Shown: positions 59,607-64,000 of the stretch, piece by piece
Numbering within the stretch: the first letter of the stretch is position 1
Layout of the letters: each line of letters begins with the position of its first letter
Source of the DNA: Streptomyces changanensis
GTDB lineage: Bacteria > Actinomycetota > Actinomycetes > Streptomycetales > Streptomycetaceae
Assembly: GCF_024600715.1 (NCBI RefSeq)
Contig: NZ_CP102332.1
Coordinates: 1,736,001 to 1,800,000, forward strand
Length of the DNA stretch: 64,000 nucleotides
Direction of reading: 5' to 3'
The notes under the pieces: model-generated
What the model saw: the letters and a program-made list of their open reading frames with translations, nothing else
Databases searched by the model: none
Told to the model about the DNA's origin: nothing
Made by a program: the position numbers and the translations under genes

Positions 59607-60440
59607 TTGCCTCGTGACGCATCACCTCGCCGTTACCTCATGTGCCCACCCGCGCACTTCAAGGTGACGTACTCCATCAACCCGTGGATGGACCCGGCGA
59701 AACCGGTCGACCTGCCGCTCGCCCTGGCCCAGTGGGAGGACCTGCGGGACCGCTACCGCGCCCTCGGTCACACCGTCGACCTGCTGGAGCCGCGCCCGGA
59801 CCTGCCCGACATGGTGTTCGCCGCGAACGGCGCCACCGTCGTCGACGGGCGGGTGCTGGGGGCGCGCTTCCTCTACCCCGAGCGGACGGCCGAGGCGCAG
59901 GCCCACCGTGACTGGTTCCGCGCCCACGGCTTCACGGACGTCCACGAGCCCGAGCACGTCAACGAGGGCGAGGGGGACTTCGCGGTCACGGCCTCGTACC
60001 TGCTGGCCGGGCGGGGCTTCCGCTCGACCTCCCTCGCGGGTGACGAGGCGCAGGAGTTCTTCGGCCGGCCGGTGATCGGCCTGGACCTGGTGGACCCGCG
60101 CTACTACCACCTGGACACGGCCCTGTGCGTCCTGGACGACGCGGCCGACGAGATCATGTACTACCCGGGCGCCTTCTCCCCCGGCAGCCGCGCGGTCCTG
60201 GCGCGGCTCTTCCCCGACGCGCTGATCGCCGAGGAGGCGGACGCGGCGGCGCTGGGGCTGAACGCCGTGAGCGACGGCCGGCACGTGGTGCTGCCGCAGG
60301 CGGCCGTGGGGCTCTTCGAGCAGCTGCGGCGGCGCGGTTTCGAGCCGGTCGGGATGGACCTGGGCGAACTGCTGAAGGGCGGCGGCAGCGTGAAGTGCTG
60401 CACGCAGGAGCTGCGGGGGACGCCGCCCGGCGCCGCCTGA
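59607..60440 (+). CDS. ddaH: Amidinotransferase-superfamily hydrolase (dimethylargininase-like)
   Basis: 277 aa, cytoplasmic. The guanidine-modifying fold is shown by LPDMVFAANGATV with the substrate Asp, EGEGDF, YYHLDTALCVLDD with the catalytic His (near residue 172), and GGGSVKCCTQEL with the nucleophilic Cys near the C-terminus. Likely reaction: hydrolysis of arginine or dimethylarginine to citrulline and an amine/ammonia; the symbol is used by family convention. The start is TTG 59607 with GAGGAG seven bases before it. MCPPAHFKVTYSINPWMDP after 11 residues is typical of the actinobacterial group. A bidirectional hairpin follows. Confidence 0.85.
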   Translation: MPRDASPRRYLMCPPAHFKVTYSINPWMDPAKPVDLPLALAQWEDLRDRYRALGHTVDLLEPRPDLPDMVFAANGATVVDGRVLGARFLYPERTAEAQAHRDWFRAHGFTDVHEPEHVNEGEGDFAVTASYLLAGRGFRSTSLAGDEAQEFFGRPVIGLDLVDPRYYHLDTALCVLDDAADEIMYYPGAFSPGSRAVLARLFPDALIAEEADAAALGLNAVSDGRHVVLPQAAVGLFEQLRRRGFEPVGMDLGELLKGGGSVKCCTQELRGTPPGAA

Positions 60441-60506
60441 CCCGCCGGACGGCGCGCCGCGGACCGCCGTCCGCGCGTCGCGGGGCGCGGGACGCGGATC
60501 GCGGCC

Positions 60507-60542
60507 GGTCCCGGGGCGGTGCGCCACCACCGCCCCGGGACC
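60507..60542. terminator. 15-bp hairpin, probably bidirectional
   Basis: GGTCCCGGGGCGGTG (60507-60521) pairs perfectly with CACCGCCCCGGGACC (60528-60542) with a 6-base loop, between convergent genes. From 60550 to 60665 short GTCCGGGGCGTCCGGGCGTCC- and GGGGTGCCCGGGGTGTCC-type repeats follow. Confidence 0.75.
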
Positions 60543-60672
60543 GCCCGAGGCGTCCGGGTGTCCGGGGCGTCCGGGCGTCCGGGCGTCCAGACATCGGGGG
60601 CCCGAGACGTCCGGGGGCCCTGGACAACCGGGGTGCCCGGGGTGTCCGGGGTGCCCGGGGTGTCCGGGCCTC

Positions 60673-61161
60673 TCAGTCGTCGAGGACGATGCGGAACGTG
60701 GCGATGTCACCGTGCAGGACGACGGTGGCCTCGCCCTCCGCGTCCGCGTAGGCGCCGGTGCCGCCGGTGACGGCCGCGGGCGCGGAGTGCGGGCCCTTGC
60801 CGTAGCGGTCCATCGTCTCGGTGAGGCTGAGGTGCCCGGCGTCCGTGCGCAGCACGCGCGAGCACTGTGTGACGTGGCCGCGCTGGTTCACCAGGATCGC
60901 GGCGCAGTGGGCGGTGGTGTCGCCGATCTTCTTGCCGGGCCGGCCGTCGCGGGCCTTCAGGTGGAGGTGGGCGTAGGTGGTCCAGTCGGCGCCCTCGCGC
61001 ACCCTCGCGGGCTTGGTGTGGCTCTTGAGGACGGCGACCCATTCGATGGTCCGGGTCGCCTCCTTCGGCGCGGGCGCGGTGGCGTGGGCGGTGGCGGGGG
61101 CGGTCAGGAGGGCGGCTGCCACGAGCGGCGCCGCCAGTCCGCGTCCAACGAGGCGTGTCAT
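60673..61161 (-). CDS. Secreted allene-oxide-cyclase-barrel-like protein
   Basis: 162 aa. The signal peptide is residues 1-28 (ending AHA). The mature part contains the C-terminal pattern VTGGTGAYADAEGEATVVLHG, typical of the AOC-barrel/dirigent-like fold in actinobacteria, and two Cys (HCAAIL, TQCSRV) that may form a disulfide. Bacterial members are not assigned an enzyme activity, and the barrel may bind a hydrophobic ligand. ATG 61161. Same direction as and 83 bp downstream of the Rsm22 gene. Confidence 0.75.
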   Translation of the reverse strand: MTRLVGRGLAAPLVAAALLTAPATAHATAPAPKEATRTIEWVAVLKSHTKPARVREGADWTTYAHLHLKARDGRPGKKIGDTTAHCAAILVNQRGHVTQCSRVLRTDAGHLSLTETMDRYGKGPHSAPAAVTGGTGAYADAEGEATVVLHGDIATFRIVLDD

Positions 61162-61244
61162 GTTCCCCACCCCAGCCTCCCGGGGCGGACCGGGACAGCG
61201 GGCGCGCCGCCCGACCCACCCGGTCGGCAGGTGCCCGTCACCCG

Positions 61245-62249
61245 TCAGGCGGGTGGCCAGGCGTCGCCCCACTCCACGTCCCTGGCCTCCTTGTACCGCG
61301 TGCCGTGCCGCTTGGTCACGGTGTCGCGGCGCAGCCCCTCGTCGGTGGTGCACAGGTCGAGCAGGACCTGCCCCTTGCGGATCTGCGGCCTGCGGACCAC
61401 ACGGGCGGCCACCGGCTCGGCCGGGAACCGCGTCGCCGCCACGTAGGCGAACTTCTCGTCCTCGTACGCCAGGGAGCCGCCCTTCACCTGGCGGTGCAGC
61501 GACGAGCGGCTGACGCGGGCGGAGAAGTGGCACCAGTCGCTGCCCGGCTCGATCGGGCAGGCCCCGCTGTGGGGGCAGGGCGCCGCCACCCGCAGCCCGG
61601 CGGCGACGAGCCGGTCGCGGGCGGCGATGATCCGCTCGTACCCGTCGGGCGTCCCCGGCTCGACGACCACCACGGCGCTGGCGGTCCTGGCGGCCTCGTC
61701 GACGAGGGCGTCGCGGTCGGCGGGGGTGAGCTCCTTGAGCACGTACGAGACGGTGACGAGGTCCGCGGCGTCCAGCCGCAGGGCCGAACCGATCCTCGCC
61801 CGGCGCCATTCTGCGGCGCGCAGCGCGGGCAGCCCGGACGCGTCGGCCAGTTCGCGGCCGAGCCCGAGGGCGGGCTCCGCCCAGTCGAGCACCGTGGTGC
61901 GCGGGGCGCGGTCGTCGCCCGTCTCCTCCCACGCCTCGGCGACGGCCCAGGCGGCCGCGCCGGTACCGCCACCGACGTCGGTGTGCGTGGCGGGCGTCCA
62001 GTCGGGGGCGGCGTCGCGCAGCGCGGCGAGCGCGGAGCGGACGGCCTCGAACGTGGCGGGCATCCGGTACGCGGCGTACGCGGCGACATCCGCGCGGTCC
62101 CGCAGGACGGGCGCGTCGGTGGGGGTCGTGCCGCGGTAGTTGGCGATGAGCCGGTCGACGGCCTGGGCCGCCTTGGTCGGCGGCAGCCCGTCGAGCAGCC
62201 CGGCGAGGGCGGCGCGCAGGGCGTCCGGGGTGCGGGGGGAGGCGTTCAC
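61245..62249 (-). CDS. Rsm22-family small ribosomal subunit methyltransferase-like protein
   Basis: 334 aa. The SAM-binding motif THTDVGGGTGAAAWAVAEA is near residue 96. CPHSGACPI...SDWCHF (about 235-252) gives the Cys cluster thought to hold an Fe-S centre in Rsm22-like proteins. The C-terminal part KFAYVAATRFP and RPQIRKGQVLLDLC also fits. The family is linked to the mitochondrial ribosome small subunit; the bacterial role is not established. GTG 62249 is the start, following a Pro/Arg-rich segment that is probably noncoding. Confidence 0.88.
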   Translation of the reverse strand: MNASPRTPDALRAALAGLLDGLPPTKAAQAVDRLIANYRGTTPTDAPVLRDRADVAAYAAYRMPATFEAVRSALAALRDAAPDWTPATHTDVGGGTGAAAWAVAEAWEETGDDRAPRTTVLDWAEPALGLGRELADASGLPALRAAEWRRARIGSALRLDAADLVTVSYVLKELTPADRDALVDEAARTASAVVVVEPGTPDGYERIIAARDRLVAAGLRVAAPCPHSGACPIEPGSDWCHFSARVSRSSLHRQVKGGSLAYEDEKFAYVAATRFPAEPVAARVVRRPQIRKGQVLLDLCTTDEGLRRDTVTKRHGTRYKEARDVEWGDAWPPA

Positions 62250-62380
62250 CGACCCATCGTAGGCGCGCCGGGCGGGACGGTCCGGCCCGGTGCGGCCACC
62301 GGCCACCGCCACGGGCGGACTGCCACCGGCCACCGGCCACCCGGCCAGTCCAGGTCGCCGGTCACCGGCCGCCGGCCACG

Positions 62381-62411
<31 letters not shown>

Positions 62412-62577
62412 TGTGAACACCTCACCGGTCGCCCGCCAGGAGCAAGCCCGTCGTGGAGCTGCGGGCCACCGGTCATGGGCTGCCGCGCCCGTGACCGGCC
62501 ACGACACCCGCCGGTCCACGGACCATGGTCACCGGTCGCGGGGCGCGGCCCCCGGGGGGCATGCCCGGCGCGGAGTC

Positions 62578-62764
62578 CGTACCCGGTGCCCGGGGCGCAC
62601 CCGGGGCCGTGGCCGTACCCGGGTGGGGCGACCGGGCCCGGCGCGACGCCGTATCCGGTGCTCACGCCGGACCCAGTGGTCACGCCCAGGCCGTGGCGTA
62701 CCCGGTGCCCGGGGCGCACCCGGGGCCGTGGCCGTACCCGGGTGGGGCGACCGGGCCCGGCGCG
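62578..62764. repeat. 119-bp tandem duplication with a 68-bp identical core
   Basis: Bases 62578-62645 recur without change at 62697-62764 (offset 119); ACGCCGTATCCGGTG follows both copies, after a 6-bp insertion in the second. On the plus strand it would code repeats like PYPVPGAHPGPWPYPGG, on the minus strand Gly-rich repeats, but no start or ribosome site supports a gene. The rest of the 62250-62850 gap is CCGGTCACCGG-type sequence. Confidence 0.85.
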
Positions 62765-62850
62765 GTGGGCACGCCGTATCCGGTGGTCACCAGGACCCGG
62801 AGGTCGCACGCCGGGCCCGGCCGCCCGGCCCCGGCCGGGTGCGGTACGGG

Positions 62851-64000
62851 TCATCGGGTGCGGGCGGTCTGCCACGGGCGGCACAGCCCGAGGAAGCAGG
62901 CGAGCGCGCCGAGCGCGCACACCAGCTGCACCACGGCCATCGGGACGGCCGTGTGCTCGCCCGCGATGCCGACGAGCGGCGACGCGACCGCGCCGATGAG
63001 GAACGAGCACGTCCCCAGCAGCGCCGACGCCGAGCCGGCGGCGTGCGGGGTGCGCATCAGCGCCTGGGCGTTGGTGTTCGGCATCGCCAGGCCCATCGCG
63101 GACATGAGCACGAAGAGGCCCGCCGCGATCGGCACCAGCCCGGGCCTGCCGAAGACGCCACTGGTCATCAGCAGCAGGGCGAGGGCGGCGAGGGTGATCA
63201 CGGCGAGGCCGGCGCCGAGCGCCTTGTCGAGACTGACCCGGCCGACGAGCAGCTTGCCGTTGATCTGGCCGACGGCGACCAGGCCGATCGAGTTGAGGCC
63301 GAAGAGGAGGCTGAACGTCTGGGGCGACGCGCCGTAGATCTCCTGCACGACGAACGGCGAGGCGGAGATGTACGCGAAGAGCGCGGCGAAGGCGAGACCG
63401 CCGGAGAGCATGTAGCCGGTGAAGACCCGGTCGGCGAGGAGCCCGCGCATGGTGCGCAGCGCGGAGCCGACGCCGCCACCGTGCCGCCGCTCGGGCGGCA
63501 GCGTCTCGTGCAGCCACCGCCACACGACGAGGGTGAGCAGCAGGCCGACGACGGTCAGCACGTGGAAGACGCCGCGCCAGTCGGTGATCCGCAGGATCTG
63601 GCCGCCGATGAGCGGGGCGATGACCGGGGCGACGCCGGAGATCAGCATGAGCGTGGAGAAGAAGCGGGCCATCTCCACGCCGTCGTACAGGTCGCGGACC
63701 ACGGCGCGGGCGATGACGATGCCGGCCGCGCCGGCGAGCCCCTGGGCGAGGCGGAAGGAGACGAGCAGGGCGACGTTCGGCGCGAGGGCGCAGGCGGCGG
63801 TGGCGAGGACGTACACCACCATGCCGACCAGGAGCGGCCGGCGGCGCCCCCACCGGTCGCTCATCGGCCCGACGACCAGCTGGCCCAGCGCCATGCCGGC
63901 GAGACAGGCGGTGAGGGTGAGCTGGACGGTGGCGGCGGGCGACCTCAGGGATCCGGTGACCTGCGGCAGGGCCGGGAGGTACATGTCCATGGACAGCGGC
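62851..64000 (-). CDS. Bcr/CflA-family MFS drug exporter (N-terminus cut by window)
   Basis: At least 383 aa are visible; the frame runs off at base 64000. The visible N-end PLSMDMYLPALPQVT belongs to span 1 of Bcr/CflA proteins, so about 25-40 residues are missing; the Met codons at 63990 and 63984 are internal. Motif A GPMSDRWGRRRPLL and the loop VVRDLYDGVEMARFFS are typical. It exports antibiotics such as bicyclomycin or chloramphenicol-type compounds by proton antiport; substrate unknown. It is the only gene after the 601-bp repeat-rich gap. Confidence 0.88.
   Translation of the reverse strand, partial: PLSMDMYLPALPQVTGSLRSPAATVQLTLTACLAGMALGQLVVGPMSDRWGRRRPLLVGMVVYVLATAACALAPNVALLVSFRLAQGLAGAAGIVIARAVVRDLYDGVEMARFFSTLMLISGVAPVIAPLIGGQILRITDWRGVFHVLTVVGLLLTLVVWRWLHETLPPERRHGGGVGSALRTMRGLLADRVFTGYMLSGGLAFAALFAYISASPFVVQEIYGASPQTFSLLFGLNSIGLVAVGQINGKLLVGRVSLDKALGAGLAVITLAALALLLMTSGVFGRPGLVPIAAGLFVLMSAMGLAMPNTNAQALMRTPHAAGSASALLGTCSFLIGAVASPLVGIAGEHTAVPMAVVQLVCALGALACFLGLCRPWQTARTR

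Overview
The window is about 73% GC, almost every codon ends in G or C, GTG and TTG starts are common, and both gene content and order match Streptomyces. Markers are MalR/MalEFG, GlnE beside a GlnA2-type ligase, a DrrAB-type exporter, an AfsR-like regulator and an F420-dependent reductase. It reads as ordinary chromosome. I saw no IS element, prophage, CRISPR array or rRNA/tRNA gene. Fifty protein genes are called; the first and last run off the window.

Layout. 1-7.9 kb: a cut His-rich membrane protein, an SDR-type reductase, a secreted DUF1996 protein, a lipoprotein, a large single-span protein, a small membrane protein, a TetR regulator and a CHMI-like protein. 8-25 kb: a starch/maltodextrin region with a two-headed amylase-pullulanase, a secreted CBM20 alpha-amylase, a LacI regulator, alpha-glucosidase 1, malG-malF-malE, alpha-glucosidase 2 (divergent) and MalR. 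Secreted enzymes would cut starch and branched dextrins, MalEFG would import maltodextrins (the ATPase is not encoded here) and the two glucosidases would finish in the cytosol. CTTGCAG-type dyads lie upstream of amylase, malE and glucosidase 2. 25-35 kb: PAP2-like membrane protein, GlnE, a secreted PIG-L/propeller protein coupled to a VOC protein, GlnA2, a PP2C phosphatase and a CBS protein. 35-44 kb: alpha/beta hydrolase, DUF998 protein, membrane endonuclease/exonuclease/phosphatase-fold protein, TetR plus DHA2 exporter, PanB and the DrrAB-type pair. 44-53 kb: a 1335-aa AfsR-like regulator divergent from an M50 protease, a small membrane protein, the F420 reductase, an unknown, an MFS exporter and a 79-aa protein. 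53-64 kb: methionine aminopeptidase, heme oxygenase, a PhzF-like protein, a damaged EfeU-like permease, a lipoprotein, a Prim-Pol-like protein, a TetR/arginine-dihydrolase pair, a secreted AOC-barrel protein, an Rsm22 methyltransferase and a cut Bcr/CflA exporter.

The most interesting points are the mirror-image mal locus (LacI-GH13 on both sides of malEFG, with matching DNA-binding helices), the strong hairpin between malE and malF, and the EfeU-like permease, which has degenerate REXXE motifs and apparently a one-base frameshift that runs it 149 bp into the next gene. The PhzF-like protein next to it lacks the usual catalytic Glu. Intergenic minisatellites (16-bp, 12-bp, 7-bp and a 119-bp duplication) are concentrated between convergent or widely spaced genes. 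No wholly new multi-gene system is obvious.
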